Source: Prorocentrum cordatum (taxonomy: Eukaryota > Sar > Dinophyceae > Prorocentrales > Prorocentraceae). From it: a stretch of DNA of 64,000 bases. Both the position numbers and the translations under genes were made by a program. Below are positions 10,176-20,971 of the stretch, in pieces (within the stretch, counting starts at the first letter, position 1; the number at the start of each line of letters is the position of its first letter). The notes under the pieces are model-generated. The model was not told the DNA's origin. It did no database searches and saw only the letters and a program-made list of their open reading frames with translations. The stretch lies in assembly GCA_963575745.1 (NCBI GenBank), contig CAUYUJ010016714.1, positions 5,001-69,000 of the forward strand, read 5' to 3'.

Positions 10176-11194
10176 CCACCCACTGGCACCTCGGTATGGG
10201 CGCTCCGAATGGCGTACCATTGAGTGCGCACGACGCACACGGCAAGGCCCGCGAATTCGGGTTGAAGCTGGTCTGGGAGTAGGCAGCGTAGTTCAGGGGT
10301 GTGATCATCGTCGTCCAACCCTTTGCACAGCAACCGATCGAGGCCCTGTATGAAAGCGGCACCACAGAAATTATGCCAGTCCCTCTGGCAAAGGCTGCAC
10401 GTGCGAACTTCTTCTCCGCGCCCCACGAACTTCCCGCCAGGCGCCTCGCTGCGCCCACATGCAAAACACATTGGAACAAGGGGTTCTCCCAAAGCCGGGT
10501 TCATGGACATCTCCCAGATGCGCTTCAACAGGAGGATGTCGGTCGGGACCTTTTCTCTGACGAGCTTGTCGCGGCGAGCTCGACAGCCGATGGCTGGGTG
10601 AATCACCACGTCGTCCTTCCAGCACTGCACGGGGAAGTTCACGGTGTCACAGGCAGTAGGCCATTTCACGTTGTTCTCCTCGTCCAGCCTGCAAGCCCTG
10701 CCGCTCATGGACCCCGTAGATTGCCAGTGGGCGATATTCACAGTAGGATGCCGCACCACCAATGACAGTTCATATGGGTATCCGTTCCCCAAGGCGACGT
10801 TCGACAAGGCGTTCTCGGCGTCGCCGAGCACCCTCAAACTTTCGTTGAGCCCATCTTTCCAAACCATCAGAACTCTCCAGATGGATTCGTCGTCGAAGTC
10901 AAACTCATCAGGCTCAGGACCAAGTGGATGGTCGTCGTCAGGGCCGTTGTCGCCTCCTTCACCGCTGCCGCCCGGCGCGCCAGCCGCGCTCTTCAGGTAT
11001 TTGCCAAGAACGATGTCGTCGATGGTCACGTCCACGTCGGCAGACTTCTCCACCGCAGCCTCCGCTTTCTTGCGAGCTTCATCCGCTCCTGTTCCAGAGC
11101 CAAATAGAACCTCGTCGTTGGCCGAAGCCTGGTCCAAGCCGTCATTGATGATAGCCTCGGTCAGGATGCACTTCTCCCACTTCTCGACGCTGTC
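10176..11194 (-). CDS. PHD-like zinc-finger exon
   Basis: About 339 codons beginning after acceptor GAGCCAG|GAC. The first third is acidic and low complexity. Towards the end is a cysteine cluster: CFACG (C-x2-C), then CSLCQRDWHNFC (C-x2-C-x4-H-x2-C), then two later cysteines, which resembles a PHD or RING-type zinc-binding fold. The final zinc pair is not certain. PHD fingers read histone tails in other eukaryotes; dinoflagellates have few canonical nucleosomes, so its ligand is unclear. It precedes the methyltransferase-like exon by about 3.5 kb on the same strand. A GT donor (GGTGG|GTAAAT) follows. Confidence 0.5.
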
Positions 11195-11232
11195 CTGGCT
11201 CGGAGGGGGGCGGGGTCAACGGGGGGTCCGAC
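11195..11232 (-). other. Possible 38-nt intron
   Basis: The frame of the AT-hook exon and that of the PHD-like exon differ, and a GT donor (GGAAAA|GTCGG) and AG acceptor (GAGCCAG|GAC) bracket 38 nt between them. If it is not an intron, a frameshift must be assumed here. Confidence 0.35.
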
Positions 11233-12387
11233 TTTTCCTGGTCGCAGCCCACATTGGGCCAACGCCGCCCCCGCTGGTCGACCCCTCTTTGCAGGCTGGC
11301 TGAGAGGAACGTTGTTTGTTTGCACTGGGTCCTGCTCAATCTCCTTCTCGTCCTCTGCTGCCCACTTTGCAAAGCAATCATCGCCTTCGTCCGCGGCCGC
11401 CTCGACCAGAAGTTGGCTGGCCAACTGTTCAATGTCATCGTCGGTGTTGTACTCTATGCCGCCTTCGCCGTTGATCGAGATGCCGCCAGAACCACCAGCC
11501 CCAGCGCCCTCAGGCGGGCCAGAGTCTGGCCTCTCAGGCTTAGGACCAGGACCCTTCTTGTCTGCTCCAGGACGGGGCTTGCGCTCTTTGGGAACATGGT
11601 GGCTTAGATTCATCACGGCGTCACCCTTCTGCGCGACGATGGCGAAAATCGAGTGCTTGGTGTTGTCGCCCTTGTCGTTGCTGTCGGCAGCCAGCGTGGT
11701 CAGCCACGTCAGCTTGTGAGCGCTGACTGATTTGGGGCCTGCTTTCCTCACCTGGGCGTCGTCGTAGAAACGCTGGATCAACTCAACCGAAGTCTTGATG
11801 TCAAAAGGAAGTACAACTTGCGCAAGCATATCATCACCATTCATGAATGTCTCCAGCCTGGCCCACCAGCGCACAGAATGGTTCCTGGCAGAAGCTATCC
11901 ACAGATGTGCACCTGCCTTCACCGACAACGTCCTTCGACCAGGTCGTTCATGGAAAGTCAGTCCTCGAAGTGGTTCCACTCCATCAAATTCGCGGGCCAG
12001 GATGAACTGGCATACGGAAGACCACGCAATCTGGGGCGTAATTCGAAATTCTGGATTACATTCAAGGTATTTCGTGTCGATGTCCTTATCTGATGGGAGT
12101 GGCACAGCGGGCGGAGGACCAAAGCGATCTCCATCGCCAGTCACTTCGCTGGCCCTGTCTATGTTGGCTTGCATCTCCGAGAGTACCTTCTCAGCCATTG
12201 GTTTCAGGCTAGACCACCGCATCGATATTCCCCGCGCTCCAAGCCCCAACTTCTTTTTAGTTTGGGCACGGGCGCTGAGCAGAGGCAAGCCGCAATGCGG
12301 CGATAAATCCATCAGATGTTTCAAGAGGTTGGTGTACGACTCGTTGCAGCGGATATCAGCCTTCTCGGACGGGCGGGAAGCACAAAA
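11233..12387 (-). CDS. Exon with AT-hook, unknown gene
   Basis: 385 codons, opened by acceptor CATGCAG|TTT (an ATG also lies at 12,393). The first 270 residues look globular (for example WWARLETFMNGDDMLAQVVL). A Pro/Gly/Lys-rich linker and acidic stretch follow. Near the end is AKRGRPAG, an AT-hook core (GRP flanked by basic residues) of the type that binds the minor groove of AT-rich DNA. The segment around LAQVVLPFDIKTSVELIQRF has a weaker counterpart at about 24.3 kb (HIVLPRGMTQTVELIAYVF), which suggests a second copy. Function unknown; a DNA-associated role is inferred. Confidence 0.5.
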
Positions 12388-12809
12388 CTGCATGACGAGA
12401 AAGGAAGGGAGGAGGAGAGGAGGAGGCCAGGGGAGGAGTACACAAGAGGGCGGGGGGAGGAAGAGAAGGGGCTAGGGGGAGGGGGGTGGGAGGGGGAGGG
12501 GGGGGTAGAGGCCCGCCCGGGGCTCAGGGAGGATCGCCACGGACAAGACTTAGTCAGACTTAGTCACGAGAGCCTGGGGGGCCCCCAGGGGCCACGGGGT
12601 TCCGAAGCCATCCAAAGTTCACGAAGCTCTAAGCTCGTTCTCGTCCTCGCTTATCTCCCCGTCTCCTCTTTCCAGTCTCTCCTCCTCCCACTCACTTCCC
12701 TTCCCCCTCCTCTTTCCGTTCCTCTTCTCTCTGCTCTTCCTCGCCTCCCACGCCCCCGCCCCCTCTGTGCGTCCCACCGCATCCTCCTTGTTTGCACTGG
12801 CCTCTGAAC

Positions 12810-12970
12810 CCGATTCGCGCCTTGAACCTCACGCGAAGCGGCAGCAGCGCAGCGAACAACTCCACCGTCGTCGTCCCGTCGCCCTGGGCCTGAACGAACC
12901 CGGCGTAGAACAGGTTCTTGAGCTTGAGCGTCGCCAGGTCCAGCCCCGCGTCGTCCAGGCTCATCAACTC
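12810..12970 (-). CDS. Candidate exon, GC-rich
   Basis: Open after acceptor GGCACAG|GAG with the start ELMSLDDAGLDLATLKLKN and a candidate GT donor at 12,809. It is more GC-rich than its neighbours. It could belong to this gene or to a nested one. Confidence 0.35.
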
Positions 12971-13324
12971 CTGTGCCACGCCTCAGGGGGGATCGACCAG
13001 CAGCAGGTGAGGGTAAGAAAGAGGGACAAGAAGGATGGGTCAGGAGATGACGAGGTAACGAAGGAGGAGGGAGCGGGAGGAGTGAGGAGAAGGAGGGGGA
13101 GGAGGAGGAAACAGGGGACTGGGCCCAGGGAGGAGCAGGATGATAGCGGAGAGAACAGAAGAGGAAGAGTTAGGGATAATGGGGGAGATACGAGATAAGA
13201 AACGGAGGAGGAGGAGGAGGAGGAGGAGGAGGAGGAGTCGAGGAGGAGGAGGAGGAGGAGGGGGAGGAGGAGAAGGATACGTTTTGTTTGTATCCCTCTG
13301 GCCTTGCCGAGCTGGGCATTGCAC

Positions 13325-14664
13325 CGGGTAGTGGGACTTGGTGAAGAGTACGAGCTTGATGGGAAAGGCCATGACCGCCCGGTGGACTCGGCGGTAGTAG
13401 TTCGCCGCATGGTGGCACGTTAGGGACACGGCCAAGGCCGTCAAATGAGACACCATGCCACGGTACTTCTCATCAGGCGAATCCATCTGCAGCACTGGGT
13501 CCTCGAGCAGTCTGAATGCTTCTGGCTCCCAGATGAGGCGGCCAAAGTCGGTGAGGAATTGGTCTGACTTGCCGTCCACCAGCTTGAATATCTGGTTGCC
13601 TTCCTCATCAAGCTGCTCGTCTGTAAACTTTGATGTCGAAAAATTCATGAAGTGGTCCACGACCTCGCTCGCACAGGCGTGTACATTCAGGCACGCCCAG
13701 AACGCGGGGTCGGTGGTGGCCTTCTCCACGTCGGACCTCCATCTACCCATGCGAGCTCGATGTTGCTTGACCGTCTTGTAGTTGGGGTCGATGTGCTCCA
13801 GTTCTGCATCGGCCACGGGCAGAACGTCGGGTCTAGCTCTCTCTTTCGTGCTTTTCCTTGCGATGACGGCGAGCAGGACAGGGGGCCGCCAGCGCTTGCC
13901 AATATCATACAGCTTCTTCTCTGTAGCATAGGACGATTGCCACCGACCTGCAATGCACCTCGGACACAGTGTCCCCGCGTGTACCATGGCCGCTTGAGCT
14001 GAAATCTGGTTCTTGAATTGTTGGTACATCGCCCCCGCGTGGTCCCGCCAAATCTGAGAGATCTTCGAGAGCGTGGCGAAGTACCGAAGCTTGGTGTTCG
14101 GGGCCCATGCCTTGCACCACTCGTCCACGACGCCAAGCCCCGACCTCACGCCCAACTGCATGCCGTGCATGTGGCAACTCCCTGGTATAAATATTACGTG
14201 CTGGAGCTCCGACGTGATTGCCGTGAGTATCTTCTTGAGGCGCTGTTCGTCTGGCCCTCCATCGGACGTGTGCAGATAAATGCGGACGGACACCGGTGGT
14301 TGTTCGTCGCTCTCGTGGTCCGGGTAGCTAGCCTCAGTGCAGTCGGACCACGTGGGGCAGCCGAGTCCTTTCAGCTGCTTGTGAATGAGGTTGTGCGTGC
14401 CTCTGGTACTCTCGCCGTGAACTCGCTGGCAATCTGTGAACCCCGCTTGCTGTCGTAGCACGTGTACCAGGGCTGGGATATCATCATCTCCGAATCAAGG
14501 TAAAAGGACTCGAGTTCTGCGCCCATCAGTTTGCTGCCACCCCAAAGATTTAGATTCGTCGCATCCGCGCTCACAATGTGAACGCACACCAGAGTGCCAA
14601 AACCAGCGGGCCTGGACTTCACCAAGTCCTCCTGCATCTTGTGAAAGGCTCGGAATGCTGCCAC
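13325..14664 (-). CDS. RNase H/hAT-transposase-like segment, one frame break
   Basis: About 440 codons in two overlapping frames. The first (14,664-14,371) encodes an upstream domain. The frame then shifts near 14,400-14,450 into a longer one ending at a GT donor (TACCCG|GTGCAA). Order of motifs: an acidic LHTSDGGPDEQ, then a Cys/His pair in GSCHMHGMQL, a RYFATL stretch, and RCIAGRWQSSY. This order (first acidic residue, C..H, then RW.S) recalls hAT-family transposases, but similarity is weak and the final catalytic Glu cannot be placed. The overlap of frames suggests either a frameshift or a misread junction. The segment is followed by a GGA repeat intron. Confidence 0.35.
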
Positions 14665-14758
14665 GAGCGCACCTGGGCCGGGAGCGCTCCATAATTCTCT
14701 CTGGCCCTCCCCGTATATCTAACATCTGATTCCCTTTGAGGCCTCTGATGGCTCCAAG

Positions 14759-14759
<1 letters not shown>

Positions 14760-14790
<31 letters not shown>
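14760..14790. repeat. Poly-C tract of about 30 bases
   Basis: An uninterrupted cytosine run flanked by ordinary sequence between two candidate exons; it gives poly-G on the transcribed strand. Confidence 0.95.
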
Positions 14791-14791
<1 letters not shown>

Positions 14792-14859
14792 CAAAACCCG
14801 ACCTCACCTTGGACGCCCTAGAGGCTCCAGGATCTCGCTGTCAGAGGATGGCCAAAATG

Positions 14860-15610
14860 AAATATGCAAGCAGGGGCAGTATGCCCGACTGCCCCTCCCC
14901 AAAGGGCCCAAGGACCCTTGGATTCGACCCGCAACCTCCACCATCGATTTCGCATCGGCAGACGCTCTGGCGGCTGATGTCTTCCAGCATGATGGCCCCC
15001 ACATTGTTGGCCCCCGCATTGCCGACATTCCTCCTCGCAGCCATCGCGCACGCAGCATTCGGCATGAGGTTGCCGATGCTACGTGTCACGATGGCCGAAT
15101 CAAGGCGCTGCCTCTTGTACTTCCCATTCCGCGACAGCGCCCACCTCTGATTCGGGTCCGCGACGACGCCAGCCTCGAGGACTGGGGCAGCAAACATAAT
15201 TTGGGGAGTAGTGGGGGATGAATGTCGGCAGTGCGGGGGCTAGCGCCTTCGGGACGAGCGCCTCCTTGCGAGCTTGACGAGACAGCGCGGTCTTGCCCGT
15301 CGCGCGCTCCTCGCGGAGAAGCTGGTGCACGTGCAACGTGTGCTGCACGAGGGCGTGGAAGCTGAAGCCCTTTCGCGGGACGGAGGGGGGGGGGGCCCTC
15401 CCTCCCCGCCCTTGCCCCCGCCAGAGGAGCAAGGAGGTGGGGGAATCGTGGGGATCGTTAGGTTTGACGCACCGCGGCCTCAAGCTGCTGCTGGCTTGGG
15501 AGCCTGAGGTACTGGCGCTTCGTCCGCTCCTGCGGAGTCGGCTGCGCCACCACGAGCCCGCTCTCTACGGGAATCGGCGGCATCACGACTGCCTCTGGCT
15601 CCAAGGGAAG
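14860..15610 (-). CDS. Candidate 5' exons of the minus-strand chain
   Basis: Three open pieces look coding: about 15,610-15,475 (ending TKRQYLRLPSQQQLEAA), about 15,375-15,235 (HALVQHTLHVHQLLREERAT and onward) and about 15,185-14,880 (VLEAGVVADPNQRWALSRN to a cysteine-rich end). G-rich or C-rich tracts separate them. Junctions are not resolved. No domain is recognised. Confidence 0.35.
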
Positions 15611-15842
15611 AAACAGGAGGGAAACGAATGCCAGGAGCTGAGGAAGAGCAGAGGTAGCTGGAGCAGGAGGAGGGAGGAAGAAATGAAAGGGACTGGACGA
15701 GGATGGAGGAGGATGGAGGAGGAGGAGGAGGAGGAGGAGGAGGAGGAGGAGGAAAGAGGAGGAGGGAGGCGGATGAGCTGAGAGCCCAAGAGCCTGGCCC
15801 CCCAGCGGCTGACTCTCGGCCATGCCATCCGGAGCCGCGGCT

Positions 15843-16000
15843 GGAGTAAACGGCGCCAGGATGGATCATCGGTTTGGCGCAGCGGGGCAAACACGAAAAC
15901 GTCAGTTGAGCTTGGAAGGGCGAGTCGCCCCACCATGCTTAGCTGACGACCGTCGCCCCGCCGCGCCAAACCGATGCTCCATCCTGGCGCCTTCTACTCC
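15843..16000. mobile_element. 158-bp terminal-inverted-repeat element
   Basis: The two ends form an inverted repeat of about 45 bp with few mismatches, starting GGAGTA and containing GGCGCCAGGATGGA and CATCGGTTTGGCGC. Size and structure resemble a MITE or an introner. It lies upstream of the minus-strand candidate exons. No coding capacity. Confidence 0.75.
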
Positions 16001-16149
16001 AAGCTTTGCCAGGCGCGCTCCCCGCGGGCAAAAGCCCCCTGGCGGCCAAGTGCGACGGAGGAAGAGGAAGCGGGCTGAGATGGCACCCCTGGCCCCCTCA
16101 TTCGAGCTCCTCCGCTTCAGAACCCTGTTACTTGTTACTCTTCCTACTC

Positions 16150-16400
16150 CTCCTCTCCTCCCCCTCGTTTCCTCTCTTTCTCGTCCTCCTCTTCCTCCTT
16201 TTCCTCCTCCTCCTCAGCCGAAACCGACGACGACGACCGCCGACGACGACGCCTTCCTCCCTACGTCCCTCCTCTTTCACCCGCCTCCTTCTCTCCTCCT
16301 CCTCCTCCTGCTCCTCCTCCTATTCCTCCTCTTCCTCCTCCTCCTCCTCTTCCTCCTCCTCCTCCGCTCATCATCATCATCATCATCACCATACTGCCCT
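16150..16400. repeat. TCC/TTCC simple repeat
   Basis: A long pyrimidine tract ending in a short TCA run. Long frames across it are translated repeat. The following 16,480-16,740 is more AT-rich and shows no gene. Confidence 0.85.
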
Positions 16401-16859
16401 CGCCGTCGTACGTTTGTTTCCTCCTCCCCTCGTCCTCCTCCTTGACTCAGCGTCTAGCGTGCTTTTCGCCGCAGAAGCACTGCAGAAATGCAACCCAACC
16501 CTGAATAAAATCACGTGCTCATATCTCAGATTGTGAAATACGTCAGCCAAAAAAACAAAACTGTACCCAGCACGCACGTGAATCACACCCGAGCGTGTGA
16601 AGAAACGAGACAATGCATGTGATGAAAAACGACATCCAAGGACGGAGAAAATCAAATCTGAAAATGGAAAAACGAAAAACTGGCAGGCGAAATTTGAAAA
16701 TTCACGAAAGGGACTCTGTGAAATCAAGACTGGCACCTTTACAAATTCAAAATGCCCCCCCCCCCCCCAAAAAAACGAAGGCCAGCACCACCAAAACACC
16801 CCAAATGGGCCAGGAGACAGCCCAGCCGAAAAGGGCAGGGCCAGCCAATTTAGGGCCCT

Positions 16860-17420
16860 GGACGGGGGAAGTGGACATCCTAACCCGTGTGCTCTCTCCC
16901 CTCCCGAGCGAACAGGTCACGGCGCTGGAGGTCTGGGCCTCTCCTGCTCGTCGCGGCAGCAGGCCTCGGGGTGCAGGCCCCCACGCGCCGAAACCTCGGA
17001 GAGAATCAAGACGGCCGGTGTCTCTCACGAGCTCCCGCCTCTGGGGAGGCCGGCCTTGGGGCAGCAGGAGGCGGTGAGAGCGCCAGCAGCCGCAGCGCGA
17101 ACTCCGCAGGCTGTTGGGGTCGAGAGCTCCGCAGAGGCGGCTGAGGAGGAGGAGGAGGAGGAGGAGGAGGAGGAGGAGAAGGAAGAGGAGGAGGGGGAGG
17201 AGGGGGAGGAGGAGGAGGAGGAGGAGGAGGAGGAGGAGGAGGAGGAGGAGGAGGAGGAGGAGGAGGAGGAGAGGGATGCCCGGCCCACGTGTCGAAAAGG
17301 CGGTCCACGTCGGAGGTCTGGGCAAAGACGGTGCGCGCGTGATGTTTCTGCCGGCTGGGCCGCAGGCCTGCAAGAGCCACGAGCGGCAGCAGGGCGCGAG
17401 CCATGCACAGTGACGATGCG
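16860..17420 (-). CDS. Candidate exons either side of a GGA repeat
   Basis: Two short pieces look coding on the minus strand: about 17,420-17,275 (containing RQKHHARTVFAQTSDVDRLF) and about 17,130-17,010 (PQQPAEFALRLLALSPP). They are separated by the GGA repeat at 17,141-17,272. Neither has a recognised domain and junctions are unresolved. Confidence 0.25.
17141..17272. repeat. GGA trinucleotide repeat
   Basis: About 130 bp of GAG/GGA repeat on the plus strand, probably intronic on the minus strand. Confidence 0.95.
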
Positions 17421-17591
17421 GTGGCAATCAAAGCCACCTCTCCCTACCCCTCTCTCCCTCCACAGATCGGGAAGCACTCCGACCCGACCAGGCCTTGAGC
17501 TTCTCACAAGGGCCCGCTCTCCTGGAGGGTGCTGTGTGGGCTGCGAGGCCCCTTGATGACCCTCCTCTTCCTCCTGCTCCTCCTTCTCCTC

Positions 17592-17685
17592 CTAATCATC
17601 ATCATCATGATCAGCATCATAATCAGTTTCATCATCATCAGCAGCATCATCATCATCATCACCATCGTCATCACCATCATCACCG

Positions 17686-17727
<42 letters not shown>

Positions 17728-17785
17728 CCATCACCATCACCATCACCATCAGCAGCAGCATCACCACCACCACCATTACCATTAC

Positions 17786-17828
<43 letters not shown>

Positions 17829-17829
17829 G

Positions 17830-17891
<62 letters not shown>

Positions 17892-17940
17892 GTCATCGTC
17901 ATCGTCATCGCCACCATCGTCATCATCGTCATCATCAGCA
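17592..17940. repeat. Long TCA/CAT trinucleotide repeat
   Basis: About 350 bp of nearly uninterrupted CAT/TCA repeat with CAC, CGT and AGC variants. It opens five frames giving poly-His, poly-Ile, poly-Asp or poly-Met, none of which is likely to be a gene. Confidence 0.97.
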
Positions 17941-18097
17941 TACTCCCGCTCCCTCTCCATCGCAGTTGAGAGCGATGCTGTGCGCACGCGTCAGAATCTG
18001 CCTGCTGCCATTTGTCCGCCCATCAAGCCTGCACTGGAAAGGGCAAGCCTGCGACTCGGCTGAAAAAAATGACTCATACAGTGGAGGCCCGTCCACA

Positions 18098-18245
18098 AGA
18101 AACCTTCCACAAGAAACCGAACCCTGAGACCCCAGGACGTCCATTGATTTTTCGTGTGGGAACGTCACGCCTTCCACAGCAAAACCATTGAAACCCAAAA
18201 AACCCAGGGCACCCTGGAGGCAAGGAGGGTGCCTTTTGGCATGGG
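18098..18245. repeat. Dispersed element, copy 1
   Basis: About 150 bp closely matching 36,738-36,895, with shared blocks CCTTCCACAAGAAACC, ACCCCAGGACGTCCATTGAT, CCAGGGCACC and TTGGCATGGG. It abuts a minus-strand candidate exon, so it may be intronic. Confidence 0.8.
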
Positions 18246-18254
18246 CCCCCCCTG

Positions 18255-18450
18255 TACCACTCCCGCTCCTCGAGGAAAGCGCGGTTCTCCCTCTCCCGCG
18301 CCGCGTACTGGTTGCGTCGCCAGTAGCACTTCGAGGTGAGGTCCGCCTCCGCATCCATGCCGTATGCCAGAGCCTCGCGAAGGCGGCCCTCTCCCTCCGC
18401 CCCTCCGCCTCCGCCGCTCGCCCCTCTCGGCCTGTCCTTCCCGTCGTCCT
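18255..18450 (-). CDS. Candidate exon, charged helical
   Basis: The frame reads LREALAYGMDAEADLTSKCY, then WRRNQYAARERENRAFLEER: an Arg/Glu-rich likely helix or coiled coil. It lies between a TCC repeat and the dispersed element at 18.1-18.25 kb. I do not recognise the family. The donor side has no clear GT, GC or GA, so the end is uncertain. Confidence 0.4.
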
Positions 18451-18840
18451 CCTGCTCCTCCTTCTCCCACTCCTCCTCCACCTCCTCCTCCCTCCTCCTC
18501 CGCCTCCTCCTCCCTCCTCCTCCTCCTCCGCCTCCTCCTCCGCCTCCTCCTCCCTCCTCCTCCGCCTCCTCCTCCCACCTCCTCCGCCTCCTCCTCCTCC
18601 TCCTCCCTCCTCCGCCTCCTCCTCCTTCTCTCCTCCTCCGCCTCCTCCTCCTCCTCCTCCTCCTTCCTCCTCCTCCTCCTCCTCCTCCTCCTCCTCCTCC
18701 TCCTCCCTCCTCCTCCGCCTCCTCCTCCTCCTCTCCTCCTCCTCCTCCCCTCCTCCTCCTCCTCCGCTCCTCCTCCTCCTCTCGTCGCCCTCCTCCTCCT
18801 CCGCCTCCTCCTCCTCCTCCGTCTTCTCATTCTCCTCCTC
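18450..18840. repeat. TCC-rich simple repeat
   Basis: About 390 bp of CTCCTC with CCGCC variants. All long frames here (Ser/Leu/Pro on plus, Glu/Arg/Gly on minus) are repeat translations. Confidence 0.95.
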
Positions 18841-19149
18841 ATCGAGCTGTCCCAAAGCGCCTTCCTCCCCAGCCTCCTCACTCCCCCTTCTCCTTCTCCT
18901 TCTCCGTCCCTCCTCTGCTCGTCCTCATGCTCTTGCTCGTCGTTATTCTTTTCCTCCGTCCCTCACCACGTCCCCTCCTCCTCCTCCTCCCTCCTTCACC
19001 ACTCCCTTCTGTTGCTGATCCTCCTCCTGCACCTCCACCTCCCTGTGCCCCCACGCCCCGCTAGGGAGAACGAGAAGCAGAGACGAGGACGAGGAGCAGG
19101 ATAGGTGGTGCACGAGGACTAGTAGGATGCGTTTTTTGTTTCTGCGGCG

Positions 19150-19250
19150 GGCCGAAGGAGGAGGAGGAGGAGGAGGAGGAGGAGGAGGAGGAGGAGGAGA
19201 AGGAGGAGGAGGAGGAGGAGGAGAAGGGGGAGGAGGAGGAGGAAGGATGA
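19150..19250. repeat. GGA repeat
   Basis: GGAGGA repeat on the plus strand, directly downstream on the minus strand of a GTAGGT donor, so probably intronic. Confidence 0.9.
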
Positions 19251-19274
19251 CCAAACCAACCGCCCCCGACCTAC

Positions 19275-19386
19275 GCCAGTCGTGTCTACAGAGGCGTGCC
19301 CCGGCGTCTTGCGATGCTCCAGGGCCTCAGGGCAAGCGAATTCCAACCTTTCCCCTGGATTAGCCCGTCCGGCTGGGGGTCCCACG
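19275..19386 (-). CDS. Candidate exon with clear donor
   Basis: Encodes GPPAGRANPGERLEFACPEA and onward to SVDTTG and ends at a good donor, GGC|GTAGGT. The likely acceptor is GGTGAAG just upstream. Only this frame is open across the stretch. Function unknown. Confidence 0.4.
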
Positions 19387-19459
19387 CTTCACCACCATGG
19401 AGAGAGCTATCTGGGGGCCAGCCGTTCGCCGTGCAGAAGACGTTGGACTTCTTCTCCCT

Positions 19460-20105
19460 GCTCCCCCTCCCCCTCCCCCTCCCCCTCCTCCTCCTCCTCC
19501 TCCTCCTCCTCCTCCTCCTCCTCCTCCTCCTCCTCCTCCTCCTCCTCCTCCTCCCCGGCGGAGACAGCGGCGGAGAGAGCTGTCTGTGTGCCCCCCCCTT
19601 GGTCGTGCAGGTCTCCCGTGGGCCCCCCAGCAGCCTCCCCAGCGGAGGCCTCAGCCCTCCGGGAGGCCCACCTCTTGCACAGGCCGAAGGGCGCGCTGGT
19701 GCGCTCGTAGCGTTATGGAAGTCCCTTCACCCTTCCCTCGGGGGGGGGTGTTTGACCCACCTCCAAGGTAATGAGCTGGCCCGCGCGCTAGCGCGTCGTC
19801 CCCGCGGAGTCCAAAATCCACGGACATAAGTACGCCAATCGTCGTGCCACCCCCTCCTCCTCCTCGTCCTCCTCCTCCTCCTCCACCCCCTCCTCCTCCT
19901 CCTGATCATCATCGTCCACCTCTTCGTCGCTGGCAGCATTATATCAAAGGGTCTTCCCGCTTCTTTTCTTCCTCAGCACCCCCTCCTCATCCATCCCCCA
20001 GCTATTCCTATTCCCGGTTCTCCTCCTACTCCTCTTCGTCCTTTTCCTCCTCCTCCTCCTCCTCCTCCTCCTCTCTTCCCCCTCCTCCTCTCTTCCCCCT
20101 CCTCC
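19460..20105. repeat. TCC-rich tracts flanking a short unique segment
   Basis: TCC repeats at 19,465-19,556, 19,848-19,905 and 20,040-20,105. The unique part 19,570-19,700 has an open minus-strand frame (containing RTSAPFGLCKRWASRRAEAS) that may be a small exon, but support is weak. Confidence 0.7.
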
Positions 20106-20611
20106 CTTCTACTGGTACTCCGTCTCCTCGACCTCCTCCTCGTCACGCGCCTGTTTCCTCGTCTCCCGTCCACCCCCCTTCCCTCCTCCGACCCCGCCCC
20201 GATTCCGAGAGCAGCCGTCTTGGACCCCTTTTGTACTCCCTGGCTCTCGGGCGCGACGCAGCGGCACTCGCTTTTCCCCCAGCAGCAACGAGGGGAAGAG
20301 AGGAACACGCAGGGAACAAAAAGGCAGATGCGGAAGGGGGAAGAGGCGGGAACAAAACGAGGGGGGGAAAGGAAAAAGGAGGGCAGGATGGGGATTGAGA
20401 GGGAGAGGGGGGATGAGGAGGGGTGTAGAACGGGGAGAGAAAACTAGAGGGACACGAGGGTAACAGGGATGATAATGGGTGGCAGGCGACGAAGAAGATG
20501 GGGAGAACGGGATAGAACTGGAGGGGAGGGCGAAGGGAGAGGAAGAGGAAGGGAATCGAACCAATATAAAAAAAGGGAAGACGAGGAGGAGGAGGATGAG
20601 GACGACGACGA

Positions 20612-20662
20612 CCTCTCTCTCTCTCTCTCTCTCTCCCTTTCTCTTTTTCCCTCTCTCTCTGG
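20612..20662. repeat. TC dinucleotide repeat
   Basis: CTCTCT run just downstream of GAGGA/GACGA repeats. The area 20,160-20,600 has purine-rich low-complexity sequence and no supported gene. Confidence 0.9.
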
Positions 20663-20782
20663 GTTAGAGGATCTGTCAAGTACATGACCACCCCTCTCTG
20701 GTGATTTGCAGGCCTGCAGGGGCCGATGCCCGCAAGTCGGGGCCAGCGCGGGGGTGCGGCACGACCCCCTAAAGACACTCAC

Positions 20783-20882
20783 TCTGCGACCCAGCCTAGC
20801 ACGAACAGGTCGGTCATATCTGTGATCCACTCCTCGCAATCGTCCTCCTTGTCGTCTGTGATGGTGGGTTTCCAATCATGCT
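20783..20882 (-). CDS. Gene B, short exon
   Basis: A 100-nt exon with a good donor (GCAGA|GTGAGT at 20,782) and an acceptor TTCTTCAG at 20,883. It encodes HDWKPTITDDKEDDCEEWIT and onward to LFVLGWVA, an acidic stretch that is clearly not repeat. It appears to follow the exon ending at 20,972. Confidence 0.5.
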
Positions 20883-20971
20883 CTGAAGAATGCGGAGAGT
20901 GTCATGCACACTCACAACCAACAAGACGGACCACTTTTGCACATTTGACCTTCCCGCGCTTCACCGCCAAC

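Noticed and set aside
14820-14870. Third DinoSL-like match (CATTTTGGC on the minus strand)
   Set aside because: Only nine consecutive bases match and it lies inside a candidate exon region; not better than chance.
17504-17987. Poly-Met, poly-His, poly-Ile and poly-Asp open frames
   Set aside because: They are translations of the TCA repeat in different frames.
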